DNA of 64,000 nucleotides from an uncultured Draconibacterium sp. (GCF_963675585.1 NZ_OY776414.1:3947001-4011000); one strand, 5' to 3'. Positions 19,201 through 28,581 are shown, counted from the first letter of the stretch. Program-made: numbers and translations. The notes: generated by a model from the sequence alone, not told the origin.

Positions 19201-22200
19201 CGCACAGTTATCACTTGTTGTACCTCCGGCCGAAATAAATCCATCCAACAGCGCAAACGGTGCCGGGAAAGCTTCGGTAGCATCGATGGTATCATCAGGA
19301 GGACAAGTCAACAGTGGCTGAATGGAATCGATTACAGTAATTCGTTGTTCCGTTGTGCCTCGGTTACCGCTCATGTCGAATATTTCAAATCGGTTAACGT
19401 ACACTCTCGGACAAACATCGCCAATTGTATCGGTAAAGAACAAGTTAAAGCTGCTGCTGTCTATTTCACAATTGTCAGCAAACCATCCGTCGTAGGAAAT
19501 AAATACTTCCAGTGTGGCAATATCAACAGGTTCGCAATCCAGTACCAGGTTAGGAATTCCAATTGTTGGCGGAATCTCATCGCGAATTATAATTTTCTGA
19601 ACCACATCTATCGAATCGCAGGTATCCCAGAAACGATAGGTACGATACACAACACCCGGCTCACTTGCTCCGCCATTCACATCCTGTATAAATTCAAAAT
19701 CAAGTCCGGCACCGCAATACACATTTACCTTACCTCCATCGGCTTCAAACGCTGCAATGCTGTTGTATGGTTCGGGCAGGTAACATTCTTCTGTCAGCGT
19801 TTTTGGTAGTGAAACTACTTCCAGTGGTATATCTTCCACAATAATTCTTTCCGTTGCTAATGTTTTATTGCCGCAAGCATCGTATGTCTCATAAATACGT
19901 TCATATACAGTAGGACAACTACCCGGCAATTTTTTAGGAGGAGCCGCCAGCGCCACTGTTGCTGTCCGCATATCGGTACAATTATCGCTGATTGTACCTC
20001 TGTCTCCCGCATTACCGCTGTAAATTGGAATTTCACTTCCTTTTGTATAAATCCGAACAGTATTTAGAGGAACCGTACAGGAAATGTATTTATCAGGTAA
20101 AATAAGTATCGGTGGCGTTTTATCATCAATAACAAATGCTTGTGTACAGCTTGCCGTATCATTTTCACTCGTTATGGAGTAGGTTCTGGTAATGGTTTCA
20201 GGACAGGTTCCACCATTACTTCTGTCAGTGAATGAGAAGGATGTGATTTCAAATGGATAGCTATACGCATAACCACCGGCAGCTCTGAATTCATCGACAT
20301 TCCGGTATACTGGCAGATCGTCAACACACTCATAGCTTATACTTGGTAAACCAGCACAACCTATGTCGAAAGAAGCATCACGATAAACCTCTATTATTTG
20401 AGTACATGTTTGTACGTTACCGCAATAGTCGGTTATTTCATAGGTACGTGTTATAGTTTCCGGCTCGGAACCACCATCCGACACATCTGAACCTACCTGG
20501 CGGAAACTTACCACACCACAATTGTCATCAATGAAACCTCCGGCAGCAAGGAATTCGGTTGTATCAGCATAGGCAGCAGGAACAACATCGTTTGTTACAA
20601 CAATTTTTGGCGGACAAGCCATGGTTGGTCTTTCAGTGTCGTTAACAACAATTATCTGAGTACAACTTAAAGTATTTCCACAGGAATCATCAATACTGTA
20701 TATGCGAATTTCTTCGTAACAATATACGCTGGATGAAACGATTGAGTCGAAAACAGTAAATGTTAAGGTATCCAGACCACAGTTATGAGAATAAACCTGA
20801 ACAGATGTATCGAGTGCCAGATATTCCGAAAGTGTATATGCAATTGGATAGTTGTCCAGATCTTCGAAACAGGTCAATGCATCTATCTGAACACAACTCA
20901 TATATCTGTCGAGCGGAACCGGCTCGGTAATAGTACCCGTGTAGGTTGCCTCACAATCATTTGCATCGGTAACAGTTAAGGTATAATCGCCTGCAGGCTG
21001 GTTGTATAAATCCTCGTTTATGCCCACGGTGTCGCCGGCTTCGTTCGTCCATGCGTAATCATATCCGGGAGTACCTTCGTTAACTGTTACTTCAATGCTT
21101 CCGGTTGATTCGCCCATTACCTCAACATTGGTAATTAAATCTTCGGTTATGGCAATTGGAGTTGGTTCGGTAATAACAATATCCATTGTCGCGTCACAAT
21201 ATAGCGTATCAGAAAGTGCATCTGTAACAGTAACGGTATAAGTTCCGGCAGGCAAATCACTTATATCTTGTGTAGTTTCACCATTACTCCATAAATAACT
21301 ATATGGTTCAACACCGCCTGAAACTTCAATGTCAATTGATCCGGTACTATCTCCGTAACAAAGCACATCAACCGGATCGGGATCAATAACAGGATCACTA
21401 ATTACAAGGTGCAACCAGGTAGTATCCGGACAAGCAGTACCATCTCCAAGCGTGAACAGGTAATCATCCGAAGTGTAATAGGTATCACCGGTTCCTTCGA
21501 TCCAGGTATACTCAACACAAGCATAAACGGTATCATAAGTAACACCACCATTGATTAGTGTTGTTGTTAAAATAGCTACTGAGTCACAACCCTGCTCTGT
21601 TGAAACATTTGCCACATAAATGTCTTCAATAGTAGTTGAAACGGTGTATCCATTCCATAGATATTCAGGATCACCAACACACAAGGTATCATAATGCAGG
21701 GTTGTATCCGGTGGAATAACAGTAACATCGTAAGTTAACAATGAATCGCAGCCAAACCTATTTGGAATGGTGTCAAAGTAAATCCACGATTGCAGTGATG
21801 TAATCAGCACATTATTTAGTGTTGTATCAGGGCCTCCGGCACAAAGTGTCAGATACAATGTTGAATCAGTTACCGGCAGCACTTTCACATCTAAATAAAG
21901 CAGCGTGTCGCAGCCGGAAGGTTCGGGAAGATTATGGATATACATACTATCCACTTCAGATGAAATAACCTGGCCGTACCAGTCAGCTACCGCTTCGCCA
22001 TAACACACCGGATACGGAATTGTATCCTTAATTGCCGGAACAATGTCGACCACTAAGGTTAAAGTTGAGTCGCAAGCCCATACCTCAGTAGGCCATGTAG
22101 TTGTGTAAGTACCATCCGCGAAAGTATTTAAAGTATGCCCTTCCCAAACGATTGGGGCACTTCCTTCACACAACGACATATACATCGTTGTGTCGTACAA

Positions 22201-24177
22201 CGGATGTGAGATAATCTCCAGCTGCAGACGCAATGAGTCGCAACCGGCGGCATAATAAAGAGTGTCGAAATACATACTGTCGCGATCGCCGGCATACCAG
22301 GTATCATCCCAGAAGAAGGAATCGCTGGCACATAAATCTACTGTCAGTAAACTATCGATAGGTCGTAATATTTCAACTTCCAGATTAACAATCGAATCGC
22401 AACCGTATTGATTTTGCAGCACATCGGTATAAATACTGTCGGTATATGAATCCACCTGATGAACCGAATTTACACCCCATGCAAAAACCGGCTCCCCTTC
22501 ACAAATAGTTGTATCCAGGTTGATCGTATCGGGATACATGATGGTAACATTCATGGTTAGTAAGGAATCGCAACCTGCCGCATTTGTTAATGTATCCAAA
22601 TATGTGCTGTCATTCAGTGCATATATTTCCAGCGTATTCCATGGGAATGATGGAGTACCATAACAAAGCATCGTATCAATTACTGTATCTGTTTTAGGTA
22701 TGATTGTAACATTTAAATTCACCAATGAATCGCAACCATACTGACTCAAATATCGTGCTTCGTATGTACGATCCATGTCAGAGAAAATATCAAGTCCTTC
22801 CCATACAAATACAGGCTCGCCTTCACAAATGGCTGTATCAAGATTTATGGTGTCAGGTGGAACTACATAAACATTGAGCGTAACCAATGAATCGCAGTTA
22901 AAGGCATTAACAAGAGTTACATTGTAAATATCATCGGCATCTGTGGTTATGGTCAGACCATTCCAGTTAAATGAAGGTGCTCCAACACAAAGTGTAGTAT
23001 CCATCTCATACGAGCTCACCGGATTCGATTTAACGTTTAATGTCAGTAATGAATCACAACCTGCAGCATTAGTTAATGTTGCATAGTACACATCGTCCCT
23101 ATCGGTTAAAATTGCATTTCCATTCCAGTCAAAACTTGCGTCATTTTCGCACACTTCAATACTTTCTTCACTGGATGTCGGATACAATATCGTTACATCC
23201 ATTGTAACAACAGAGTCGCAACCCTCACTGTTTTTCAGGGCAGCCACATAAGTACTGTCGTTTGTGCTTACAATAGTATAGCCATTCCAAGGCACTGCCG
23301 CATCACCCAAACAAAGTGTCATTTCTTCGGAAGTGTAAATCGGAGGAATAATGTAAACATTCAAGGTCAGCAGCGAATCACAACCATATATATTTTGTAA
23401 AGTAGCTTCGTAGGTGCTGTCTGCATCGGTCAATACCGTATGACTGTTCCAGGCAAAAACCGGCGCTCCCTGACATAGTGTTGTATCCATTATTATTGTG
23501 TCCGGTTCATGTACTTCAACAAACAAGGACATCAAGGTATCACATCCCACACCGATTACTCCGGGTATGGTATCCAGATACTGACCGGCTGCCGTTATCG
23601 GATTTCCATTCCAATCGTAAGGAAGTTCATTTGTACACAAACTTATAAAGATCGTGTCTTCTTCCATCGGTTCAATAAACAGATCCAATGTGATTATGGT
23701 ATCACAACCTACTCCAATCTCGCCCGGAATTGTATCAATGTACTGACCGGCTCCAAAGTAATCGGTTCCGTTCCAGTTGTAAGGTAACTCGTTGGCACAA
23801 ATGCTGGCGTAAATCGTATCCTCTTCCATTGGTTCGATAAACAGATCCAACATACGGATGGTATCACAACCTACGCCGACTTCGCCCAAAATAGTATCAT
23901 GGTATTGACCGGCACCAAAGTAATCGGTTCCCAGCCAGTTGTATGGAAGTTCATTGGCACACAGACTTACATAAATCGTGTCTTCTTCCATTGGTTCAAT
24001 AAACAGATCCAACATGCGGATGGTATCACAACCAACGCCAACTTCACCTGCGATTGTATCAATGTACTGACCGGCACCAAAGTAATCGGTTCCGTTCCAG
24101 TTGTAAGGAAGTTCGTTCGCACAGATGCTGGCATAAATGGTATCCTCTTCCATTGGTTCAATAAACAGATCCAACAT
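16210..24177 (-). CDS. C-terminal part of a frame-disrupted T9SS type B surface protein
   Basis: A 2,655-codon frame that continues the protein starting at 27877 after a frameshift near 24,200; the first Met at 24177 is not a real start and there is no signal peptide. Domain order: four near-identical 54-aa repeats (ICANELPYNW type), about 15 diverged relatives of the same repeat (pattern W-N-G then GCDSLLTLNV), two SprB-like repeats, about ten HYR/Ig-like domains (CPNDIVVECFDDV type), Ig repeats with TAICQDITVYLDETG, cadherin-like modules (IAPNVVNDSAV), then calcium-binding TSP3-type repeats rich in DSDNDG (16.56-17.19 kb). The last about 100 residues are a gliding-motility-associated type B sorting domain (FIPEGFSPNDDGVHDFFQI, MMIFNRNGQLLF, LPAGNYIYVLELNDG). 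That domain targets proteins through T9SS to the cell surface. If the frame break is real, this half cannot be exported. Confidence 0.9.
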   Translation of the reverse strand: MLDLFIEPMEEDTIYASICANELPYNWNGTDYFGAGQYIDTIAGEVGVGCDTIRMLDLFIEPMEEDTIYVSLCANELPYNWLGTDYFGAGQYHDTILGEVGVGCDTIRMLDLFIEPMEEDTIYASICANELPYNWNGTDYFGAGQYIDTIPGEIGVGCDTIITLDLFIEPMEEDTIFISLCTNELPYDWNGNPITAAGQYLDTIPGVIGVGCDTLMSLFVEVHEPDTIIMDTTLCQGAPVFAWNSHTVLTDADSTYEATLQNIYGCDSLLTLNVYIIPPIYTSEEMTLCLGDAAVPWNGYTIVSTNDSTYVAALKNSEGCDSVVTMDVTILYPTSSEESIEVCENDASFDWNGNAILTDRDDVYYATLTNAAGCDSLLTLNVKSNPVSSYEMDTTLCVGAPSFNWNGLTITTDADDIYNVTLVNAFNCDSLVTLNVYVVPPDTINLDTAICEGEPVFVWEGLDIFSDMDRTYEARYLSQYGCDSLVNLNVTIIPKTDTVIDTMLCYGTPSFPWNTLEIYALNDSTYLDTLTNAAGCDSLLTMNVTIMYPDTINLDTTICEGEPVFAWGVNSVHQVDSYTDSIYTDVLQNQYGCDSIVNLEVEILRPIDSLLTVDLCASDSFFWDDTWYAGDRDSMYFDTLYYAAGCDSLRLQLEIISHPLYDTTMYMSLCEGSAPIVWEGHTLNTFADGTYTTTWPTEVWACDSTLTLVVDIVPAIKDTIPYPVCYGEAVADWYGQVISSEVDSMYIHNLPEPSGCDTLLYLDVKVLPVTDSTLYLTLCAGGPDTTLNNVLITSLQSWIYFDTIPNRFGCDSLLTYDVTVIPPDTTLHYDTLCVGDPEYLWNGYTVSTTIEDIYVANVSTEQGCDSVAILTTTLINGGVTYDTVYACVEYTWIEGTGDTYYTSDDYLFTLGDGTACPDTTWLHLVISDPVIDPDPVDVLCYGDSTGSIDIEVSGGVEPYSYLWSNGETTQDISDLPAGTYTVTVTDALSDTLYCDATMDIVITEPTPIAITEDLITNVEVMGESTGSIEVTVNEGTPGYDYAWTNEAGDTVGINEDLYNQPAGDYTLTVTDANDCEATYTGTITEPVPLDRYMSCVQIDALTCFEDLDNYPIAYTLSEYLALDTSVQVYSHNCGLDTLTFTVFDSIVSSSVYCYEEIRIYSIDDSCGNTLSCTQIIVVNDTERPTMACPPKIVVTNDVVPAAYADTTEFLAAGGFIDDNCGVVSFRQVGSDVSDGGSEPETITRTYEITDYCGNVQTCTQIIEVYRDASFDIGCAGLPSISYECVDDLPVYRNVDEFRAAGGYAYSYPFEITSFSFTDRSNGGTCPETITRTYSITSENDTASCTQAFVIDDKTPPILILPDKYISCTVPLNTVRIYTKGSEIPIYSGNAGDRGTISDNCTDMRTATVALAAPPKKLPGSCPTVYERIYETYDACGNKTLATERIIVEDIPLEVVSLPKTLTEECYLPEPYNSIAAFEADGGKVNVYCGAGLDFEFIQDVNGGASEPGVVYRTYRFWDTCDSIDVVQKIIIRDEIPPTIGIPNLVLDCEPVDIATLEVFISYDGWFADNCEIDSSSFNLFFTDTIGDVCPRVYVNRFEIFDMSGNRGTTEQRITVIDSIQPLLTCPPDDTIDATEAFPAPFALLDGFISAGGTTSDNCALDSASFTLLSADSVISDCESQITYTYIIADNCGNWSEPCSYTIYKRDYSDPVLTCPNDIVVECFDDVNTQVFTSLAQFISAGGNATDNYALLESSFTHTGDSLIGTTCPLVIVRSYRIEDICGNTAECSYRITVNDVTPPVITCPADTAIECLSEIISDITTIEEFEAAGGKLFDNCEIDPNSFTARTEKVFDLDRKTIVNYFSISDLCGNTDSCVQVITLTDTIPPEAVCNSITVYLDETGNYVLTDIDMQTISKGSNDNCTAEEDLIIEVDIVDFTCEDVEEGKLVNVVVTDEAGNSTVCMADITVVDNLPPTAICQDITVYLDETGIATITAQMIDNGSYDNCKLEAIYISRDRFDCTDVGANLVKLYAVDAYGLRDTCEAIVTVIDETPPSIICIGNQTVQLDQNGLFDITWEMVTDSVWDECGIDTVLLDDYQLDCDNIGITIITATAYDVNGNSATCQIEYEVFGNIAPNVVNDSAVTAVDIPVDINVVNNDYDLKTSINYASLGVIIHPSHGSVTVDNKTGIVTYTPDPGYIGPDIFRYTICDDGIPCVPMCGEAIVFITVRPANQPPVAIDDYFDVPCGNLTGNVLVDNGGGADSDPDGDEIVVNPIPITGTTSGVIILYDNGNFEYEPFEDFVGVDSFQYEIHDVGVPPTLYDTAWVYITRVADNDCDGIADVDDIDDDNDGIRDVNEGDLAYDSDLDGIPDSYDVDSDNDGILDNIEGQGEHNYIPPTGRDTDGDGWDDAYDPDNGGYPFDISLTDTDGDSMPDFLDIDSDNDGVFDFIEGHDENADGIADVVRIYSDSDFDGLDDAYDTQSGWAMPGNETASNAPLQDFDGDGERDWRDTNDEDDAYQTINEDINGNGDFSDDDLDLDGHPEYLDTEIDCELFIPEGFSPNDDGVHDFFQILCIYPRYPNAKMMIFNRNGQLLFAKENYGNYDVWGWNDAWWWGTSENKLTIGRSGGLPAGNYIYVLELNDGLGTVKNGTVMLAY

Positions 24178-25290
24178 TCGAATCGTATCACAACCTACAC
24201 CATAAATTTCATTGGCCTGCTAATGTATCAATGTACTGACCGGCTCCAAAGTAATCGGTTCCGTTCCAGTTGTATGGAAGTTCGTTCGAACAGATGCTGG
24301 CATAAATGGTATCCTCTTCCATTGGCTCAATAAACAGATCCAACATTCGGATCGTATCACAACCTACACCGACTTCACCTGCTAATGGTATCAATGTACT
24401 GGCCGGCTCCAAAGTAGTCGGTTCCCAGTTCCAGTTGTATGGAAGTTCGTTCGCACACAGACTTACATAAATGGTATCCTCTTCCATTGGCTCAATAAAC
24501 AGATCCAACATGCGGATGGTATCACAACCTACTCCGATTTCACCCGGAATGGTATCAATGTACTGACCGGCTCCAAAGTAGTCGGTTCCCAGCCAGTTGT
24601 ATGGAAGTTCGTTCGCACAGATGCTGGCATAAATGGTATCCTCTTCCATTGGTTCGATAAACAGATCCAACATACGGATGGTATCACAACCTACTCCAAT
24701 TTCGCCCGGTATGGTATCAATGTACTGACCGGCCCCAAAGTAATCGGTACCCAACCAGTTGTATGGAAGTTCATTTGCACAAATGCTGGCAGAAATCGTG
24801 TCTGCCTCCATCGGTTCGATATACAGATCGAGCATGCGGATGGTGTCACAACCTACTCCGATTTCACCCAAAATAGTATCATGGTATTGACCGGCCCCAA
24901 AGTAATCGGTTCCCAACCAGTTGTATGGAAGTTCATTTGCACAAATGCTGGCATAAATCGTGTCTTCTTCCATCGGCTCAATAAACAGATCCAACATGCG
25001 GATGGTATCACAACCGACTCCGATTTCGCCCAAAATAGTATCATGGTATTGACCGGCACCAAAGTAATCGGTTCCCAACCAGTTGTATGGAAGTTCATTT
25101 GCACAAATACTAGCATAAATGGTGTCTTCTTCCATTGGCTCAATAAACAGATCCAACATGCGGATGGTATCACAACCTACGCCGATTTCGCCCAAAATAG
25201 TATCATGGTATTGACCGGCACCAAAATAGTCGGTTCCCAACCAGTTGTATGGTAGTTCATTTGCACAAATACTCGCATAAATGGTATCTT
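23650..25290 (-). repeat. 162-bp tandem repeats encoding 54-aa units
   Basis: About ten near-identical copies in tandem, each encoding DTIYASICANELPYNW, a TDYFGAGQY segment and GVGCDTIRMLDLFIEPM. Two sub-variants alternate: NWLG or NWNG, and HDTILGE or IDTIPGE. Copies diverge quickly downstream of 23,640. The array contains all the reading-frame irregularities of the gene (near 24,200, 24,388 and 24,425). Confidence 0.9.
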
Positions 25291-27877
25291 CAAGAGGTGG
25301 CTGAATAATCAGATCTATTGAATCACCTGCTACACAGGCATTGGCATCAAAAACGGTATAAATTAGCCTGTAGTTTCCTGCAGTAGCTCCACTAAAAATT
25401 ACATCGGCTGTATCTGTCCGGTTCAGATAAGCAGCACCATTTCCTGTCCAGATATGAGTTAATTCTCCTGTTCCTCCTGTTGGATTTCCGGATACCAGGA
25501 TCACACTGTTTTCACAGGTAACTGTATCATCAGCCGAAATATCAACCAACAATTCTTCTAAAGGATCGAATACAAACTGCAGCGACTCATCGCACAAATC
25601 CTTATCGTTAACGGTTACCCAATAAATACCGGGGCCAATGTTCGACAGATCTTCGTCCGTAGATAAAACTGTTCCGGCCGAATCGGTCCACATATATGTA
25701 TAAGGTTTTCTACCTCTGCTAACCGTCAGATCAATACTCCATAAATCGCCGTAACAGTAAGCCGAATCTACCACAGCCTCGAGCAGCATATTTTTTACTT
25801 CGTTAATATAGACCTGATGCATTTCGCGGCATCCCAGTGAATCTTCCACCCAAACGGTGTAGAGTTGATCACCGGCCAATGAATCCAGATCTTGTGTGGT
25901 GGCAAATACAGTTCCTGTTGAGTCGCTCCACTCGTACAGGTAATAAGGTTGTCCAAGTGCATCAATAAATGGGGTACCGCCACTTACTTCCAAATCGATT
26001 GCTCCCGGTTTTTTACCGCCACATCGTACATCCAGACTATCGGATATTAACACGAGTGGTGCAGGTTCAATTATAGTAAGCGTATCATAAGCCATACAAT
26101 TGTTGGCATCGGTAACAATTACCGTATGTTGACCGGGAGCCAGATCAATTACCCAGGCAGAATCGAGCGCCGGATTATTGTCCCACTGGTAAGTAAATGG
26201 TGCCGTTCCGCCATCAACAACAACATGTGCCGCACCATTGTCGTACTCGTAACATTGCACATCAATAATACTGTCGACAAGCGCGTAAAGTGGTTCAGGC
26301 TCAATAATTATCACAGTATCATTTACAAAACAGTTGTTTTCATCAGTAACCGTTAGCAGGAAAGTGTCGGCCGGCATATTGTACACCGAGTCACCAAAAT
26401 AAGTTCCGGTGGAGTAACCTGTCCACTCAAAGGTCAGGGCTCCTGTTCCACCCGAAGCAGATGCGAGTATAAATCCATCGTTTCCTCCATAACAACTGAT
26501 GTTGTGGACACTGTCGATGTTTACCAGCAATTCGAGCGGCTCGTTTATAATTACGGTGTCGGTGGCACTACAATTATTGGCATCGGTAACGGTTACCACA
26601 TATTCGCCCGGCAAAAGGTTTCTTGCCCAGGCAGAATCCTGAACAGGCAGGGTATTCCACTCGATGATATAAGGTTCAGTTCCGCCCATTACTACCACAT
26701 GTGCCGCGCCCGAGCTGTCGCCATAACAAAGTATGTCGATTACACTGTCAATATCCACAATAAGTGGTTCAGGTTCGGTTAGAATAACCGTATCAATAAC
26801 GGTACAAAGGTTATCGTCGCTAACCGTTAACAGGAAGGTATCGGCCGGTAAGCCGTAAAGGGTATCACCGCTGATTGTATAACCTGAGTAACTGACCCAG
26901 TCAAAGGTTAAGGTTCCGGTTCCGCCGGTACCCGAAGCCCAGATTAAACCGTCGCTCGCTCCGTAACAACTGATGTTTTTTGTACTGTCGATGGATACAA
27001 GAATCTCGGGTGGTGAGATGATTTCCACTGAATCGACATCAGGACATCCATTGTCGTCAATCACCTCAAGGTAGTACCACCCTGCAGCAAGATTTGTAAT
27101 GGTGTCGGTGGATGCAGTAAAACCGGAAGGGCCTGTCCAGTTGAACGTGTATGGAGCAATTCCATTTGTAACATCTGCGATTATTGATGCTGAACTGTCG
27201 CCAAAACAAAGAATATCCTCAACCGAAAATGCGATGTCCGGATTACTAAAGAAATATTCCACCGTATCGATGGCAGGTTCGCAGGTAATATTGTCGGCCA
27301 GACCGTATGCGGTTATAATGAGCTGCACACTGCCAGACAAACTATCGCCCGGCCCAAGCAAATAGGTTGGATGTAAGGCGGTTGAATCGCTGAAAGTCCC
27401 GTCGCCTGTGCTCGTCCACAACAAACTACTGTGGTTCCATGCCGTATCAACATCGAGTATAATATCTTCCATCGAACAAACAGTCTGATCCGGTCCGGCT
27501 TCTGCTTCCGGAATTGGATATACTTTTATCCGACCAATCTCAACGGTATCGCAACCGTGTGCCGACCAATGTAACACTTCCACGTCAAATTCACCCTCTT
27601 CGTCCCAAAGCTGATCAATTTCACTTCCCCAGGTAGTATCGCCCGGGGCAGGACGTTCAGGATCGACAAATTCGATGTATGGAATATCAGCTGCGTAAAG
27701 GCTCGAATCGGATGTCCGGTAAATGTTCCACTCGTAAGTGGAGCCTTCTTCTCCGTCTAAACGGTAAGTTCGGTATGCACCCAAACATACTGAATCGATG
27801 ACATAGCTTTCCTGTGCAGCCACCATCGTGGTCACTACCATCATCATCATCATCAATATGTATTTCTGCCGTTTCAT
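24209..27877 (-). CDS. N-terminal part of the frame-disrupted T9SS surface protein
   Basis: A 1,222-codon frame with the signal peptide MKRQKYILMMMMMVVTTMVA followed by AQE, so secretion by Sec then T9SS is expected. Residues about 20-120 form an Ig-like module (VCLGAYRTYRLDG, YEWNIYRTSDSSL, GCDTVEIGRIKVYPIPEA). Residues about 215-700 are SprB-type repeats ([37 protein letters not shown]), a family named from the gliding adhesin SprB. Seven copies of the 54-aa ICANELPYNW repeat follow. The frame ends at 24209 with LAGQ-stop, where a 7-base excess relative to sister repeats shifts the frame; the reading continues in the 16210-24177 frame. Joined, the gene would encode about 3,890 residues. Either the gene is decaying or phase-switched, or the repeat tract is mis-assembled. 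Confidence 0.88.
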   Translation of the reverse strand: MKRQKYILMMMMMVVTTMVAAQESYVIDSVCLGAYRTYRLDGEEGSTYEWNIYRTSDSSLYAADIPYIEFVDPERPAPGDTTWGSEIDQLWDEEGEFDVEVLHWSAHGCDTVEIGRIKVYPIPEAEAGPDQTVCSMEDIILDVDTAWNHSSLLWTSTGDGTFSDSTALHPTYLLGPGDSLSGSVQLIITAYGLADNITCEPAIDTVEYFFSNPDIAFSVEDILCFGDSSASIIADVTNGIAPYTFNWTGPSGFTASTDTITNLAAGWYYLEVIDDNGCPDVDSVEIISPPEILVSIDSTKNISCYGASDGLIWASGTGGTGTLTFDWVSYSGYTISGDTLYGLPADTFLLTVSDDNLCTVIDTVILTEPEPLIVDIDSVIDILCYGDSSGAAHVVVMGGTEPYIIEWNTLPVQDSAWARNLLPGEYVVTVTDANNCSATDTVIINEPLELLVNIDSVHNISCYGGNDGFILASASGGTGALTFEWTGYSTGTYFGDSVYNMPADTFLLTVTDENNCFVNDTVIIIEPEPLYALVDSIIDVQCYEYDNGAAHVVVDGGTAPFTYQWDNNPALDSAWVIDLAPGQHTVIVTDANNCMAYDTLTIIEPAPLVLISDSLDVRCGGKKPGAIDLEVSGGTPFIDALGQPYYLYEWSDSTGTVFATTQDLDSLAGDQLYTVWVEDSLGCREMHQVYINEVKNMLLEAVVDSAYCYGDLWSIDLTVSRGRKPYTYMWTDSAGTVLSTDEDLSNIGPGIYWVTVNDKDLCDESLQFVFDPLEELLVDISADDTVTCENSVILVSGNPTGGTGELTHIWTGNGAAYLNRTDTADVIFSGATAGNYRLIYTVFDANACVAGDSIDLIIQPPLEDTIYASICANELPYNWLGTDYFGAGQYHDTILGEIGVGCDTIRMLDLFIEPMEEDTIYASICANELPYNWLGTDYFGAGQYHDTILGEIGVGCDTIRMLDLFIEPMEEDTIYASICANELPYNWLGTDYFGAGQYHDTILGEIGVGCDTIRMLDLYIEPMEADTISASICANELPYNWLGTDYFGAGQYIDTIPGEIGVGCDTIRMLDLFIEPMEEDTIYASICANELPYNWLGTDYFGAGQYIDTIPGEIGVGCDTIRMLDLFIEPMEEDTIYVSLCANELPYNWNWEPTTLEPASTLIPLAGEVGVGCDTIRMLDLFIEPMEEDTIYASICSNELPYNWNGTDYFGAGQYIDTLAGQ

Positions 27878-27889
27878 TTTTTTAACTAC

Positions 27890-28085
27890 AAGTTGAGCGA
27901 AGCGAAATCCCGGCCGATAGCGTCGGGACTGCCATAAACAAGAAGAATACTATGTACATCAACTTTTTCATCTAATTGTAATCCTATTACTTTTTAACCG
28001 CAGAGAGCACGGAGTTCACGCAGAGGGCCACGGAGTTTTCTCTGTGTTCTTTGCGAATTCTCTGTGATCTTTGCGTTTAAATTCT
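27890..28085. repeat. Short palindrome and CGCAGAG repeat downstream of the GxxExxY gene
   Basis: At 27,892-27,935 a CCCGGCCGATAGCGTCGGG palindrome follows a TTGAGCGAAGCG segment. At 27,997-28,080 comes a CCGCAGAGAGCACGGAG block that continues to TTCTCTGTGTTCTTTGCG and TCTTTGCGTTTA. The second block recurs in direct orientation at 28,479-28,541. Confidence 0.7.
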
Positions 28086-28463
28086 TCATAATTTATTCAC
28101 TAGTCTTTTAATTCCGTCACTCAATCTGTATACATTAAAATTCAATAATAATCCCAGTTTGCAACCTGATAATTTTAAATAAGTTAAAACCTGTGCCGTG
28201 TGTACATCGTTTAAGGCTTCTACTGCTTTTAACTCAACAACCACTTTACGCTCAACCAGCAGATCAATTCGGTATCCTGCCTCCAGTTTCACTTCTTTAT
28301 AAACCACCGGTAAAGGTTTCTGACGTTCCACCATCAATCCCGCTTCTTTTAATTCATAGAACAGACACTCTTCATAAGCACTTTCCAGTAAACCCGGACC
28401 AAGTGCCTTGTGCACCTCAATGGCACAGCCTATTATTTTTCCCGATATGTCGTTCTCATTCAT
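28086..28463 (-). CDS. GxxExxY-family protein, PD-(D/E)XK nuclease-like
   Basis: Small 125-residue protein of the GxxExxY family. The naming motif is seen as GPGLLESAYEECLFYEL. A PD-(D/E)XK-type core follows: YRIDLLVERKVVVELKAVEAL, with the Asp and the E-x-K pair in the positions of the nuclease metal site, then HTAQVLTYLKLSGCKLGLLLNFN. The family is widespread, is often carried in small repeat-bordered units and has no established physiological role known to me. It has no signal peptide, unlike every other gene in the island, and interrupts the run of secreted proteins. Similar direct repeats lie on both sides (27,997-28,080 and 28,479-28,541), suggesting it arrived as a cassette. Confidence 0.88.
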   Translation of the reverse strand: MNENDISGKIIGCAIEVHKALGPGLLESAYEECLFYELKEAGLMVERQKPLPVVYKEVKLEAGYRIDLLVERKVVVELKAVEALNDVHTAQVLTYLKLSGCKLGLLLNFNVYRLSDGIKRLVNKL

Positions 28464-28478
28464 TTTTTATCGTTTTAA

Positions 28479-28541
28479 TCGCAGAGAGCTGCAGAGTTTT
28501 TTCTCTGTCTTCTTTGCGCATTCTTCGCGTTCTTTGCGTTT
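28479..28541. repeat. Upstream copy of the CGCAGAG direct repeat
   Basis: TCGCAGAGAGCTGCAGAG, then TTTTCTCTGTCTTCTTTGCG and TTCTTTGCGTTTA, the same block order as at 27,997-28,080 and in the same orientation. The two copies bracket the GxxExxY gene. Confidence 0.7.
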
Positions 28542-28581
28542 ATATTTTCATTTCTAATTTACAATTTAACTCTTCCATACG

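Noticed and set aside
23899-25255. Plus-strand frames of 144 and 124 codons with repeated protein motifs
   Set aside because: Antisense translation of the 162-bp repeat array; the regularity comes from the coding repeats on the minus strand.
23650-25290. Regularly spaced repeats as a possible CRISPR array
   Set aside because: The unit is 162 bp, contiguous without unique spacers, and in frame in a protein-coding gene.
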